A DNA stretch of 60,039 nucleotides from the NCBI GenBank assembly GCA_025454255.1, contig JALOOU010000009.1:1-60039 (forward strand). The letters are read 5' to 3'. Shown piece after piece: positions 47,563 to 56,978 of this stretch. The translations under genes and the position numbers were made by a program. A model generated the notes under the pieces. The model saw nothing but the letters and a program-made list of their open reading frames with translations, was not told where the DNA came from and ran no database searches. Source of the DNA: Desulfobacterales bacterium (GTDB lineage: Bacteria > Desulfobacterota > Desulfobacteria > Desulfobacterales > SpSt-501). The stretch's first letter is position 1. Each line of letters opens with the position of its first letter.

Positions 47563-49724
47563 TCGCCTTAGAAAACGCGAGCTACCGCTATCCCGGGGGC
47601 GACTGGGTCCTGAAGGAGATGAGCATTGGCGTGGCCGCCGGCGACTACGCCGTCGTCTTCGGCGCCAACGGCTCCGGCAAATCCACCTGGGCCTTTTTGC
47701 CGAACGGGCTGATACCGCATTTTTTCGGCGGCCGGCTCGAGGGCCGCATCGTGGTGGACGGCCTGGACACCCGGACGCACAGGCCCGCGGACCTGTTCTC
47801 GCGGGTGGGGCTCGTCTTTCAGAACCCGGACGCCCAGTTGTTCTGCAGCAGCGTTTACGACGAGCTCGCCTTCGGGCTGGAGGGCCTGGGTCTGCCGCAG
47901 CCGGAGATCGCCGCGCGCATCCGCCGGACAGCGGCCGACCTCGGCATCGAAGCGCTGCTCGCCCGTTCGCCCCAGACGCTCTCCGGAGGCGAGCAGCGCC
48001 TGGCCGCCATCGCCTCCGTGCTGGCGTTGGACCCGCCGCTCCTCGTGCTCGACGAGCCCTTCGCCAACTTGGACTGGAGCTACAGCGCAACGGTGCGCTG
48101 CCTGCTGCGCCGGTTGCACCGCAGCGGCAAAACCGTGATCGTCATCGAGCAGCGCGCCGGAGAATTCCTGCAGGATGCCGGCAGGCTGTTCGTTTTTCAA
48201 CGAGGAGGCGGCGCGCATTCGGGCGCAGCGGCCGAAGCCCGCGCCCTTCTCGCAGCGCACCGCCTGCTGCCGGCCTATCCGGCCCGCAGCGCCCCTGCGG
48301 TTGAGCGCGTCGGGGTCCCGCTGCTGGCCGCGGCGCATCTCAGCCACGTTATCGAGGGCCGCACCGCTCTGGAGGATGTCTCCTTCGCGCTCTGGCCGGG
48401 AGAGGTCGCGGCCCTGGTCGGCCGCAACGGCGCCGGCAAGTCGACCCTGGCGCGTCACCTGATCGGGCTGCTGAAGCCCAGCGCAGGCGAGGTGCGCCTC
48501 CACGGCCGCAGTATCGCCGCCAACCCGACCGCAACGCTCGGCCGTCGCATCGGCGTCTGCTTCCAGAACGCCAACGACCAGTTCTTCAAGCCCTCGGTGC
48601 GCGAGGAGCTCGAGGTCGGCCTGCGCCGGCGTCGCACGCCGGCAGCCCCGGGGATAGAGGGCCTCAGCCGTCGTTTCCGGATCGAGGGACTCCTCGAACG
48701 CCCCCCCTACCGGCTGAGCGAGGGCCAAAAAAAACAAGCGGCGATCGCCGCCGTGATGGCGACGGACCCCGAAGTCCTGATCCTGGACGAGCCGACCGCA
48801 TCCCTGGACGCATGCGGCAAAGAGCAGCTCGCCGCAGCGATCGCCGCGCTCGCCGCCCGGGGGGTCGCCGTTCTGGTGGCGACCCATGACCTGGAATTCG
48901 CCGCGGCCTGCGCCGACCGTTGGATCCTGCTGGAGAAGGGCCGCGTTGCCGGGGACGGGGGAAAGGCCGACATCCTCGGCAGGCTGGATCTTTCCGGCCC
49001 TCACGGCGCGGCGCCGGCGGCCGCCGCGCCTCACCCGGCCGCTTTATCTTCGCGCGCCGGCGTGAGCCCGCTGACGCGCTTGACGCTCATGGCCGCCGGC
49101 GTGGCCGCCGTGCTCGCAACCCGCTCCGCCCCGCTGCTCGGGCTGCTGGCGGCAGCGGTGGGCGTGCTCCTGCTGCGCTTGGGCCGCCGGCGCCTGGTCG
49201 GCAGCCTGCAGCTGTCGGCCCCGATGACGGCGCTCGTGTTCGGCCTCGGCCTCGTTTTTTTCGACTCCGCGACCGCGCTGGGACTGGCCCTGCGGGTTTT
49301 CAGTCTGCTCGGGATCGCGGCGGTCGGCTTCGCCGCCTTGCCCCCCGAGGAGCTCGGCGCCGCGCTGGCCCAGCTCAAGATCCCTCGGGGCCCGGCGTTC
49401 ATGCTGACGGCCGGCCTGCGCTACGTGCCGTTGATCGAGCAGAAGCTCCGTGCGATCCGGGATGCCCAGCAGGCCCGCGGCATCGATCTCCGGCCCCGGC
49501 TGCGGAACATCGCCAACTGGCCGGCGCTGCTGCTCCCGCTCCTGGTGCAGTCGTTCCTGCTGGCCGACGAGCTGGCGCTCGCCATTGAGGCGCGCGGGTT
49601 TTCCAGCCCGGCGCGGCGCCGTCCGCGGCCCGCCCCCCTGCGGTCGAGGGACTGGGCGGTCCTGGCCGGGGCGGTCTTGGGGTTAGGCCTGTGGATCGGC
49701 TGGGAGAGCGGCCGCCTGGGCTAA
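47550..49724 (+). CDS. Fused ECF transporter ATPase-ATPase-transmembrane (EcfA-EcfA'-EcfT) protein
   Basis: A TTG at 47550, after AAGGTG, starts a 724-residue product in the correct frame. It joins three ECF parts. The first ATPase (about 1-220) has Walker A GANGSGKST, LSGGEQ and VLDEPFANLD. The second (about 250-470) has GRNGAGKST near 290, a variant signature LSEGQKK and ILDEPTASLD. EcfT-type helices run from about 504 to the end, with two coupling Ala-Arg-Gly motifs near 642 (QQARGID) and 680 (EARGFSS). ATP hydrolysis drives thiamine-precursor uptake through ThiW. A-A' fusions are known; one chain that also holds EcfT is less usual. It is convergent with thiE. Confidence 0.92.
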   Translation: MGALIALENASYRYPGGDWVLKEMSIGVAAGDYAVVFGANGSGKSTWAFLPNGLIPHFFGGRLEGRIVVDGLDTRTHRPADLFSRVGLVFQNPDAQLFCSSVYDELAFGLEGLGLPQPEIAARIRRTAADLGIEALLARSPQTLSGGEQRLAAIASVLALDPPLLVLDEPFANLDWSYSATVRCLLRRLHRSGKTVIVIEQRAGEFLQDAGRLFVFQRGGGAHSGAAAEARALLAAHRLLPAYPARSAPAVERVGVPLLAAAHLSHVIEGRTALEDVSFALWPGEVAALVGRNGAGKSTLARHLIGLLKPSAGEVRLHGRSIAANPTATLGRRIGVCFQNANDQFFKPSVREELEVGLRRRRTPAAPGIEGLSRRFRIEGLLERPPYRLSEGQKKQAAIAAVMATDPEVLILDEPTASLDACGKEQLAAAIAALAARGVAVLVATHDLEFAAACADRWILLEKGRVAGDGGKADILGRLDLSGPHGAAPAAAAPHPAALSSRAGVSPLTRLTLMAAGVAAVLATRSAPLLGLLAAAVGVLLLRLGRRRLVGSLQLSAPMTALVFGLGLVFFDSATALGLALRVFSLLGIAAVGFAALPPEELGAALAQLKIPRGPAFMLTAGLRYVPLIEQKLRAIRDAQQARGIDLRPRLRNIANWPALLLPLLVQSFLLADELALAIEARGFSSPARRRPRPAPLRSRDWAVLAGAVLGLGLWIGWESGRLG

Positions 49725-50327
49725 AAACCGGCGGAGCGCAAGCGCCGGGTCGGGGGCGTCGTTGATCCCGGAGATGACGGCGCAGTAGCGCGCACCGGCG
49801 GCAAGCACCGGCCGCACGGTTTCAAGGGTGATGCCGCCAATCGCCGCCACGGGAATCTTCACGGAGGCGGCCACCGCTGCGAGACCCTTGAGGCCGATGA
49901 CATCGGCCTGCGGCTTGGTGGCCGTGGCGAACACGGCCCCCGCCCCCACGTAAGTGGCCCCGGCGGCAGCCGCCGCTCGCGCCTGCGCCGGAGTGCGCGC
50001 CGAAACCCCGACGATCATGGAGGGCGGAACCCGGCGGACCACCTCGCCGCAGTCGAGGTCCTTCTGCCCCACGTGGATGCCGTCGGCGCCGACCTCCCGG
50101 GCGACCTCCACCCGGTCGTTCACGATAAGAACCGCGTCATCGAAAGACCTCACACAATCCATCATCCGCCTCGCAACGGCTGCGAAGGCGGCATCGTCCG
50201 CCGTCTTGTGGCGCAACTGGATGACCCGGGCCCCGGCCGCGAGAAGGCAGCTGCAGCGTTCGACCGTGTCGGCGAAGCAGTAGATCCGGCTGGAGGAGTC
50301 ACGGAAGATCTCTTTGGGCTGGCGCAT
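49683..50327 (-). CDS. thiE: Thiamine-phosphate synthase
   Basis: The product is 214 residues from ATG 50327, with an in-frame extension to 50381 that lacks support. The TIM-barrel family motifs are clear: VIQLRHKTADD, VLIVNDRVEVAREVGADGIH then VGQKDL, VGVSARTPAQARAA, YVGAGAVFATATKP and VAAIGGITLETV. ThiE joins the pyrimidine and thiazole phosphates to give thiamine phosphate. It lies opposite the thiazole-uptake genes, overlapping the ECF fusion by 42 bp, which fits salvage of the imported precursor. Confidence 0.93.
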   Translation of the reverse strand: MRQPKEIFRDSSSRIYCFADTVERCSCLLAAGARVIQLRHKTADDAAFAAVARRMMDCVRSFDDAVLIVNDRVEVAREVGADGIHVGQKDLDCGEVVRRVPPSMIVGVSARTPAQARAAAAAGATYVGAGAVFATATKPQADVIGLKGLAAVAASVKIPVAAIGGITLETVRPVLAAGARYCAVISGINDAPDPALALRRFLAQAAALPADPQA

Positions 50328-50416
50328 GGCAACGGGCCGGGACGATGGCGATGACGCTTCGCGGTGCAACTGCAACCGCAACGCCGCTCCGGCGGAGCAG
50401 CGCCGCGCAGCGCCCG

Positions 50417-50740
50417 CTATCTCCAGTCCTCGCGGACCGGGGCGAAGATTTCGATCACCTCGGCCGGGCCCTCGAGGCAGCGGGCGGAGTGCGTGGCATC
50501 GGGGGGGATCTGGTAGGCGGCGCCCGCTGAAACCAGGCGCTTGTCGCCTGCGATCGTCAGCTCCATCCGCCCCGTGAGCACCGTGCCGATCTGCTCGTGG
50601 GGGTGGGCGTGCTCGGGGACGGCGGCGCCTGGAGCGATGGTGAAGAAGCCCACGGTCAGGCGTTCGCCGTGGACGATCCGCACCTCGACCCCCGCGGCGG
50701 GTTTTCTCGGCGCGATTTCACCGATCTCGTAGTAAGCCAT
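50417..50740 (-). CDS. Cupin-domain protein
   Basis: The 107-residue product is a single cupin barrel with metal-binding residues in PEHAHPHEQIGTVLTGRMEL and PPDATHSARCLEGPAEVIEI. Such small cupins bind a divalent metal and act as isomerases, dioxygenases or sensors; none is indicated. It sits alone, minus strand, between thiE and livF. Confidence 0.85.
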   Translation of the reverse strand: MAYYEIGEIAPRKPAAGVEVRIVHGERLTVGFFTIAPGAAVPEHAHPHEQIGTVLTGRMELTIAGDKRLVSAGAAYQIPPDATHSARCLEGPAEVIEIFAPVREDWR

Positions 50741-50835
50741 ACGCGCTACCCCACTCCGTTTTGCAGTTTATGCCGCCCCGTCCGGCCGTGTGCCCGGGCA
50801 TACAGCGCCGCTTCAAAGCGGTCGCAGCGGCGGCT

Positions 50836-51531
50836 TTAAATTCCGCAGATCTTCCTGACCTGCGGGTCGTTGACCAATTCGGCCACGCGGCCGTGGTGGC
50901 AGATGCGGCCGTTGTCGATGATGTAGCCGTAGTCGCTCAACCCCAAGGTAAACCTGAGATTTTGTTCGGCCAACAGCACGGTCAGCCCGAGCTCCTTTAG
51001 CTTGCGGATGCGCTCGCCCAAGGATTTCACCAGCAGCGGCGCGAGCCCCTCCGTGGGCTCGTCGAGCAGCAGGAACTGCGGGTTGGTCATCAGCGCCCGG
51101 GCGATCGCCAGCATCTTCTGCTCCCCGCCGCTCAGCAGCCCTCCCCGGCGCCGGTCCATCGCGCGCAGCGCCGGGAAGAGATCGTAAACGCGCTCCCGGT
51201 CCCATTTTTCGGCGCCCGGGCCCTGCCGGGCGGCGATTTCCAGATTCTCGCCGACGGTCAGGTCCGCGAAAATGCGCCGGTTGTCCGGGACGAAGCCGGC
51301 CCCCTGGCGGGCCATGCGGTATGGCGGCCACCCGGTGACATCCCTCTGGTTGAAGCGGATGCGGCCGCGCGCGGGCGGAGCGAGCCCCATGATGCTCTTG
51401 AGCGTGGTGGTCTTGCCCGCGCCGTTGCGGCCGAGCAGGCACACCACCTGGCCCGCTTCCACCCTCAACGAGACGTCGAAGAGAATGTGGCTCAGGCCGT
51501 AGTACGTGTGGATGCCCTGGACCTCGAGCAT
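50836..51531 (-). CDS. livF: Branched-chain amino acid ABC transporter ATPase LivF
   Basis: The 231-residue product has Walker A LGRNGAGKTTTLKSIMG, signature LSGGEQKMLAIARALM and Walker B LLLDEPTEGL. The arrangement and C-terminus (ELVNDPQVRKICGI) match LivF. It is the last of five livK-H-M-G-F genes in the order K, H, M, G, F on the minus strand. It forms the ATPase pair with LivG. Confidence 0.93.
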   Translation of the reverse strand: MLEVQGIHTYYGLSHILFDVSLRVEAGQVVCLLGRNGAGKTTTLKSIMGLAPPARGRIRFNQRDVTGWPPYRMARQGAGFVPDNRRIFADLTVGENLEIAARQGPGAEKWDRERVYDLFPALRAMDRRRGGLLSGGEQKMLAIARALMTNPQFLLLDEPTEGLAPLLVKSLGERIRKLKELGLTVLLAEQNLRFTLGLSDYGYIIDNGRICHHGRVAELVNDPQVRKICGI

Positions 51532-51534
51532 GCG

Positions 51535-52269
51535 TCAGGCCCCCCCCAGATAGGCGTCCTGGACCGTGGCGTTGCGCCGGACCTCCTCCGGCGTGCCTTG
51601 GATGAGGGTGCGGCCGTGCTGCATCACCATGATGTGGGTGGCCACGTCGAAAACCACGTCCATGTCATGCTCGCAGAAGAGAATCGTCAGCCCTTGGTCG
51701 CGGGCGAGCCGCTTGACCAGCTCCATGGTGCTCGCGGTCTCCTCGGGCGACATGCCGGCGGTCGGCTCGTCCAGGATCAGCAATTGGGGTTCATTGCCGA
51801 GGGCGATCGCGATCTCCAGGATGCGCTTGTCCCCATGCGACAGGGAGCCGGCGATGTCCAGCTGTTTGCCCAAAAGACCCACGCTTTCGAGAATCCGACG
51901 GGTCTCCTCGACCACCAGCGTCTGGGCGGGCCGAAAAAGGGACCGGCTCAATTTTTTTTGGGACAGCACCGAAACCTGGACATTGCGAAATACCGACAGC
52001 CGGTGAAAGATGTTGGCGATCTGAAACGAGCGGGCGATGCCCTGGCGGCAGATCTCGTGGGCCGCCATGCGGTTGATCTCCCGGTCCAGGAAACGGATCC
52101 GGCCGCGGTCAGCTTTGAGGTGCCCGGTGATCAGGTTGAAAAGAGTGGTCTTGCCCGCACCGTTGGGGCCGATGACCGCAACCAGCTCTCCCTGGCGGAC
52201 CTGGAGATTGGCGCCGTCGACTGCAGTGAAGTCTTCGAAGGACTTGTGAAGGTCTTCAACCAGCAGCAT
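51535..52269 (-). CDS. livG: Branched-chain amino acid ABC transporter ATPase LivG
   Basis: The 244-residue product has Walker A GPNGAGKTTLFNLITGHLKA, signature LSHGDKRILEIAIALG (a variant of LSGGQ seen in LivG) and LLILDEPTAGMSPEE. The C-terminal LIQGTPEEVRRNATVQDAYL is the LivG tail. The start overlaps the livM end by 14 bp and the stop is 3 bp before livF. Confidence 0.93.
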   Translation of the reverse strand: MLLVEDLHKSFEDFTAVDGANLQVRQGELVAVIGPNGAGKTTLFNLITGHLKADRGRIRFLDREINRMAAHEICRQGIARSFQIANIFHRLSVFRNVQVSVLSQKKLSRSLFRPAQTLVVEETRRILESVGLLGKQLDIAGSLSHGDKRILEIAIALGNEPQLLILDEPTAGMSPEETASTMELVKRLARDQGLTILFCEHDMDVVFDVATHIMVMQHGRTLIQGTPEEVRRNATVQDAYLGGA

Positions 52270-53242
52270 CGGTATCCTCCGCGGCGCGGGCGGCCGCGCG
52301 GCGGGAACGGCGCCGGCTCCAATTTCGGAAGTTGATCCCCATGATCCCTTCGGGCAGGAAAAAAATCAGCAGAATCAAGACAATGCCCAAAACCATGGTC
52401 CAGTACTCGGTGACGCTGCCGACGAAGGTGCGCAGCGTCACCATGATGGCCGCGCCGACCACCGGCCCGAAAAAGGTGAACCATCCCCCCAGCAGGCACA
52501 TGATGAGGATCTCGAGGGAGAGTACCCAGAAGAGCATATCCGGGAAAATCGACCCCTCCAGAACGACGAAGAGCACGCCCGCCACCCCGGCGAAAAAGGT
52601 GGCGATGATGATGGCGAGCAGCTGGTGCCGCCGCACGTTGATGCCGACCGCCTCGCAGCGCTGCGGGTTGTCCCGTATCGCCCGCAGCGTGACGCCGAAG
52701 GGGGATTTGTAGACTAAATACAGGCTCAGCAGGCACACGGTCACGACCGCCAGCAGAAAGTAGTAAATGGTGACGCTGCCCGACAGGAGCTCCGGCATGC
52801 GGATGCCGTGGATCCCGTCGTCGCCGGCGGTCAGGCTGTACCACCGCAACGCGATGATCCAGATCAGCGATCCGAGTGAAATTTGCAGCATGCCGAAATA
52901 GAGCTTGTTGAGGCGAACGCAGAAAAGGCCGATGACCCACCCCGCCGCGGCCGCCATCAGCGGTCCGGCGCAAAACCCGACCCAGACCGGCCAGGCCGTC
53001 TTGGCCGCAATGAGGCCGGCCGTGTAAGCGCCGACGCCGTAGAACGCCGCATGGTGGAATTGGTAGATCCCCCCGTGGCCCACCAGCAGGTTCAGGCTCA
53101 TGGCCAAGAGCGCCATCACGAAAACGAACGCCAGGATGTAGATGGTGAACCGGCCGGCCCACGCCGGCACCAGCAGCAGCACCAGCAGCAGGGCGGCGCT
53201 CCACCCAAAAGACGAACGCGACAGGATGAGGCTGCGAGTCAT
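52256..53242 (-). CDS. livM: Branched-chain amino acid ABC transporter permease LivM
   Basis: The 328-residue permease has about eight or nine helices and the LivM/BPD_transp_2 motifs MSLNLLVGHGGIYQFHHAAF near residue 48 and SPFGVTLRAIRDNPQRCEAV near the middle. The C-terminal ends FLPEGIMGINFRNWSRRR with a basic tail. It pairs with LivH. The livH stop is 13 bp upstream. Confidence 0.92.
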   Translation of the reverse strand: MTRSLILSRSSFGWSAALLLVLLLVPAWAGRFTIYILAFVFVMALLAMSLNLLVGHGGIYQFHHAAFYGVGAYTAGLIAAKTAWPVWVGFCAGPLMAAAAGWVIGLFCVRLNKLYFGMLQISLGSLIWIIALRWYSLTAGDDGIHGIRMPELLSGSVTIYYFLLAVVTVCLLSLYLVYKSPFGVTLRAIRDNPQRCEAVGINVRRHQLLAIIIATFFAGVAGVLFVVLEGSIFPDMLFWVLSLEILIMCLLGGWFTFFGPVVGAAIMVTLRTFVGSVTEYWTMVLGIVLILLIFFLPEGIMGINFRNWSRRRSRRAAARAAEDTDAAG

Positions 53243-53255
53243 GGTGGCACGCCTT

Positions 53256-54146
53256 TTACCAGACGGACTTTAGCAGCCCGGTGGGCTTTAACGTGAGGAT
53301 GATGACGACGGCCAGATACGGGAACACGATCGCAAACTGAGGCCAGAGCAGGATGCCCATCGATTGGGAGACGCCGAAGATCAACGAGCCCGCCAGAGCG
53401 CCCCACATGTTGCCGAGGCCGCCGATGGTCACGATGAGAAACGCCTCGATGATGATGGTGTGGTCCATGCCCAGGGTGATGCTCACGGTCGGCGACACCA
53501 GGGCGCCGCCCAGCCCGGCGAGAAAACAGCCCAACACGAAGGCAAAGGCGAACACCCGGCCCACATTGATGCCGATGGCGCCGACCATCTCGCGGTCCAC
53601 CGCTGCGGCCCGGGCGATTTTCCCCACCTTGGTTTTGTTCGAGAAGAGCCACAGCCCCAACGCCACCACCGGACCGACCGCCAAAAGAAACAAGTTGTAC
53701 CGCGGAAAGGGGGTGCCGAGCACCATCACCGAGCCTTGCAGAAACGGCGGCGCCACCAGGGAGCGGTAGTCGGCTCCCCAGGTGATTTTGGTGAGGTCCC
53801 CCAGGATCAGGGCCAGGGCGAAGGTGAAGAGCAGCAGCATCAGGTGCTCGCGCTCGTAGAGGTGGCAAAACAGCAATCGCTCCGCGGCCAGGCTGATCAG
53901 GGCCACGGCGGTCGGCGCGAGGACAAGGGCCAGCCAGAACCCGGCGGCCCCGCCGCCGGCGGCCATGGCCAGGGTGTGGGCGACGAAGGCGCCGATCATG
54001 TAAAGCGAGCCGTGGGCCACGTTGGGCACCCGCAGCACCCCCAGGATGAAGCTCAGCCCCGAGGAGACGATGAAGAGAATCATCGCCCGGCTCAACCCCA
54101 CCAGAAACTGGCTGATCAGCCCTGAAACGGTGACGTAGCTTTCCAT
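53256..54146 (-). CDS. livH: Branched-chain amino acid ABC transporter permease LivH
   Basis: The product is 296 residues from ATG 54146, with an upstream GTG at 54152 as an equal alternative. It has about eight helices and the LivH phrases SSGLSFILGVLRVPNVAHGS, FLGAG-like variants and LIVTIGGLGNMWGALAGSLI. This permease forms the membrane channel with LivM. It lies 64 bp after the binding-protein gene. Confidence 0.92.
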   Translation of the reverse strand: MESYVTVSGLISQFLVGLSRAMILFIVSSGLSFILGVLRVPNVAHGSLYMIGAFVAHTLAMAAGGGAAGFWLALVLAPTAVALISLAAERLLFCHLYEREHLMLLLFTFALALILGDLTKITWGADYRSLVAPPFLQGSVMVLGTPFPRYNLFLLAVGPVVALGLWLFSNKTKVGKIARAAAVDREMVGAIGINVGRVFAFAFVLGCFLAGLGGALVSPTVSITLGMDHTIIIEAFLIVTIGGLGNMWGALAGSLIFGVSQSMGILLWPQFAIVFPYLAVVIILTLKPTGLLKSVW

Positions 54147-54209
54147 TTGCACACAAGCGGTCTGCCCGCCGCGGTCGCGCAGGGCCGGCGGGCGGACCCG
54201 AAAGAGCGC

Positions 54210-55439
54210 TTATTTCTGCTTGCGCGCCTCGGCGATCTCCTCGCAGGTGGGCATCACCTCATCGCCCTGCAGGGTGATGATGTCCGCGGCGATGGCCCCG
54301 CCGAACTCCTGGGATATTTTAGTGGTGCCGAGGAACATGGGATAGACGGCTTGATGGTCGCAGGCGCGCATTTCGACTTTGCCGACCGGCGTGTCGACCT
54401 TCAGGCCTTCCATGGCATCGATGAATTTCTCTTTGTCGATCTTGCCGGCCTTGCGGTAGGCCCCGGCGATGAGCTGGGCGGTCGTGTAGGCGTTGAACGC
54501 CGGGAAACCGGGCGGGTTGCCGTAGGCGGCTTGAAAATCGGCCACGAACTTCTTGTTGGCAGGCGTCTCCGGGTAGTAGTAGTGGTATTGGATGGTGCCC
54601 ATGACCCCTTCCGGAGCGTTCATCCCGAGGGGCTTCAAGACGGAATGGTCGGTTGCGGTGTGGATCCAGGCCGGGATCTTGTTTTCCATGCCCGTGGTCT
54701 TGATGGCTTTAAGGACATTGGCCATGCTGACGCCCCCCGTAGCGAAAATGATGCAGTCCGGCTTGGCGGCCTGAATGGCCGTGAGGTAGGGGATCAGGTC
54801 GGGCTCGCCCGGTTTCCACCAGGTTCTGCCGATGGCCTCCACCTCCGGTTTGATCTTTTTCAAGTTGCGCCAGATCGCATCGGCGATCGCATGGCCGTAC
54901 TCGTAGTCGTCCCCGGCGATCCAGAATTTTTTAAAAGGCTTCTTGGCAAACGCCACCGCCGCCGACTTGCCGGCCATGGCCGTGTTTTCGGCGGTGGAGA
55001 AAACATACCGGTGCCCGGCCTTGCCGGTGATGTTTTCGCTTTTCGCGGTCCAGACGATGAAGGGAATCTTCTCCTTCTTGGCCACGGCCTCGGAGATCGC
55101 CATGGAGGCGCCGCTGTTGATGGTGCCGACCAGCACGTCGACGTTCTCCTTGAGCACCAGCTCCTTGGCCACGTTCAGGCCGATGTCCACCTTGAACTGC
55201 TCATCGCGGGTGGTAAAGACGATTTTTCCCCCAAGCACCCCCTGCTTGTTGATTTCGTTGACAGCCAGCTTGAAGCCGTTGAGCGCATCGTTGCCGAAAA
55301 CCGCCGCCGGCCCGCTGTAGGTGTCGACAATTCCAACCTTGATGTCGCGCGCCTCGGCTGCGGCCGGCATTACCACCGCCAGGAGGCACCCGGCCCACAT
55401 CAGGAGCTGACCCACCGAAAAAAACCGTTCTTTTTTCAT
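54210..55439 (-). CDS. livK: Branched-chain amino acid ABC transporter substrate-binding protein
   Basis: ATG 55439, preceded by GGGAGG, opens a 409-residue secreted protein (signal ending AAAEA near residue 29). The fold begins IKVGIVDTYSGPAAVFGNDA and has LVGTINSGASMAISEAVAKK and WIAGDDYEYGHAIADAIWRN, as in periplasmic-binding fold I amide/branched-chain amino acid receptors. The C-terminal EVMPTCEEIAEARKQK is distinctive. Such receptors bind amino acids, amides or urea; the ligand is not certain. It starts the liv operon. Confidence 0.9.
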   Translation of the reverse strand: MKKERFFSVGQLLMWAGCLLAVVMPAAAEARDIKVGIVDTYSGPAAVFGNDALNGFKLAVNEINKQGVLGGKIVFTTRDEQFKVDIGLNVAKELVLKENVDVLVGTINSGASMAISEAVAKKEKIPFIVWTAKSENITGKAGHRYVFSTAENTAMAGKSAAVAFAKKPFKKFWIAGDDYEYGHAIADAIWRNLKKIKPEVEAIGRTWWKPGEPDLIPYLTAIQAAKPDCIIFATGGVSMANVLKAIKTTGMENKIPAWIHTATDHSVLKPLGMNAPEGVMGTIQYHYYYPETPANKKFVADFQAAYGNPPGFPAFNAYTTAQLIAGAYRKAGKIDKEKFIDAMEGLKVDTPVGKVEMRACDHQAVYPMFLGTTKISQEFGGAIAADIITLQGDEVMPTCEEIAEARKQK

Positions 55440-55534
55440 TGAAGTCCTCCCTTCACATGCTGGGGTTGAATGCCGCTTCGCAACAGGGGCGGCCCTTGGA
55501 CCAAAACGGGTGCAACGCGGATAAGGGCCCATTT

Positions 55535-55563
55535 TTCCTATTAGGGATGCCAATTGAAGTCAA
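55535..55563 (-). promoter_or_regulatory. Candidate promoter of the liv operon
   Basis: On the minus strand TTGACT (55563-55558) and TAGGAA (55540-55535) are 17 nt apart, in the divergent gap between livK and dapL. The -10 match is weak (3 of 6). Confidence 0.35.
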
Positions 55564-55638
55564 GAAATAAGTTGAAATTTGCCGCGGCCTCATCTAAGAA
55601 AAGGATCCCCTTATTCTGCCGGCGACCGGAGGTATGGC

Positions 55639-56868
55639 ATGATTAAAATCAACGAGAATTATCTGAAACTGGAGGCCTCTTACCTGTTTGCGGACATCGC
55701 CAAGCGCGTGGCGGCCTTCCAGAGGGCCCACCCGGGCAGGCAGGTCATCAAACTCGGCATCGGCGACGTCACCCGGCCGCTGCCCGCGGCCTGCATCCAG
55801 GCCTTCCACACGGCGATCGACGAAATGGCCCGGGCGGAGACGTTCCGCGGCTACGGGCCTGAACAGGGTTATGAGTTTCTAAGAGAAAAGATCGCCCAGC
55901 ACGATTTTCAGGCACGCGGCGCGAACATCGCCGCCGACGAGATCTTCGTTAGCGACGGGGCCAAGTGCGACAACGGCAACATCCAGGAGGTCTTCGCCAC
56001 CGACATCACCGTGGCGATCCCCGACCCGGTCTACCCGGTCTACCTGGACACCAACGTCATGGCCGGCCGCACCGGGGCTTTCGTGGACGGCCGCTACCAG
56101 GGGGTCGTCTATATGGACGGCACCCGCAAAAACGGCTTCGTCCCGGCTCTGCCCGAAGCCGAAGTAGGCCTCATCTACCTGTGCTTCCCCAACAACCCCA
56201 CCGGGGCCACCATCGGCAAGGCGCAGCTCAAGCAATGGGTCGATTTCGCCCGCGCCCGCAAGGCCATCATCTTGTACGATGCGGCCTACGAGATCTTCAT
56301 CCGCGACCCCGACCTGCCCCATTCGATCTATGAGATCGAGGGGGCGGCAGAGGTGGCGGTCGAATTTCGCAGCTTCTCCAAGATGGCCGGGTTCACGGGC
56401 ACCCGCTGCGCCTACTCGGTCGTGCCCAAAGCCTGCACCGCCTACACGGCGGCGGGCGAGCCGCAGCCGGTGCACGCCCTGTGGCACCGCCGCCACACCA
56501 CCAAGTTCAACGGGGTCTCCTACCCCGTCCAGCGGGCAGCCGCGGCGGTCTACAGCAGCGAGGGCTTGGCCCAGTGCCGGGAGCTGTCCGACTATTACCT
56601 GCGCAATGCCAAGCTCATCCGCAACGAGCTCTCGGACCTGGGCTATGCGTGCATCGGCGGGGATAATTCACCCTACATCTGGGTGGACTGCCGCATGGAT
56701 TCCTGGAAGTTCTTTGATCTGCTGCTGGAGAAGGCCAACGTGGTCTGCACGCCGGGGGTGGGGTTCGGCCGCTGCGGCGCGGGATACGTCCGGATCAGCG
56801 CCTTCAACGACCATGAAAAGGTGCAGTTGGCGATGGAGCGCATTCGCAACGTGCTCAGGGCCGCGTAA
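55639..56868 (+). CDS. dapL: LL-diaminopimelate aminotransferase
   Basis: ATG 55639, after GGAGG, gives a 409-residue protein, the family length. Motifs include INENYLKLEASYLFADIAKR at the N-terminus, LGIGDVTRPLP, and CFPNNPTGATIGKAQLKQW. The PLP-lysine stretch is FRSFSKMAGFTGTRCAYSV (the usual Thr after Lys is Met). It makes LL-diaminopimelate directly from tetrahydrodipicolinate, a lysine and peptidoglycan precursor route found in Desulfobacterota, plants and chlamydiae. It is divergent from the Liv operon. Confidence 0.95.
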   Translation: MIKINENYLKLEASYLFADIAKRVAAFQRAHPGRQVIKLGIGDVTRPLPAACIQAFHTAIDEMARAETFRGYGPEQGYEFLREKIAQHDFQARGANIAADEIFVSDGAKCDNGNIQEVFATDITVAIPDPVYPVYLDTNVMAGRTGAFVDGRYQGVVYMDGTRKNGFVPALPEAEVGLIYLCFPNNPTGATIGKAQLKQWVDFARARKAIILYDAAYEIFIRDPDLPHSIYEIEGAAEVAVEFRSFSKMAGFTGTRCAYSVVPKACTAYTAAGEPQPVHALWHRRHTTKFNGVSYPVQRAAAAVYSSEGLAQCRELSDYYLRNAKLIRNELSDLGYACIGGDNSPYIWVDCRMDSWKFFDLLLEKANVVCTPGVGFGRCGAGYVRISAFNDHEKVQLAMERIRNVLRAA

Positions 56869-56920
56869 AACGGATGCCATTGCTTTGAGCGCTTGGCGTG
56901 TTTAGAGAAAGCGGCGCTCG

Positions 56921-56957
56921 AAAAAAAGGGCGGTTGCCATATCGGCAAACCGCCCTT
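56921..56957 (-). terminator. Intrinsic terminator of the HU gene
   Basis: On the minus strand a long stem (AAGGGCGGTTTGCC with GGCAACCGCCCTT, one bulge) is followed by a run of seven T (56927-56921). It lies 22 bp after the HU stop at 56979. Confidence 0.85.
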
Positions 56958-56978
56958 ACCGTTTGCCTGGCAAACCGA

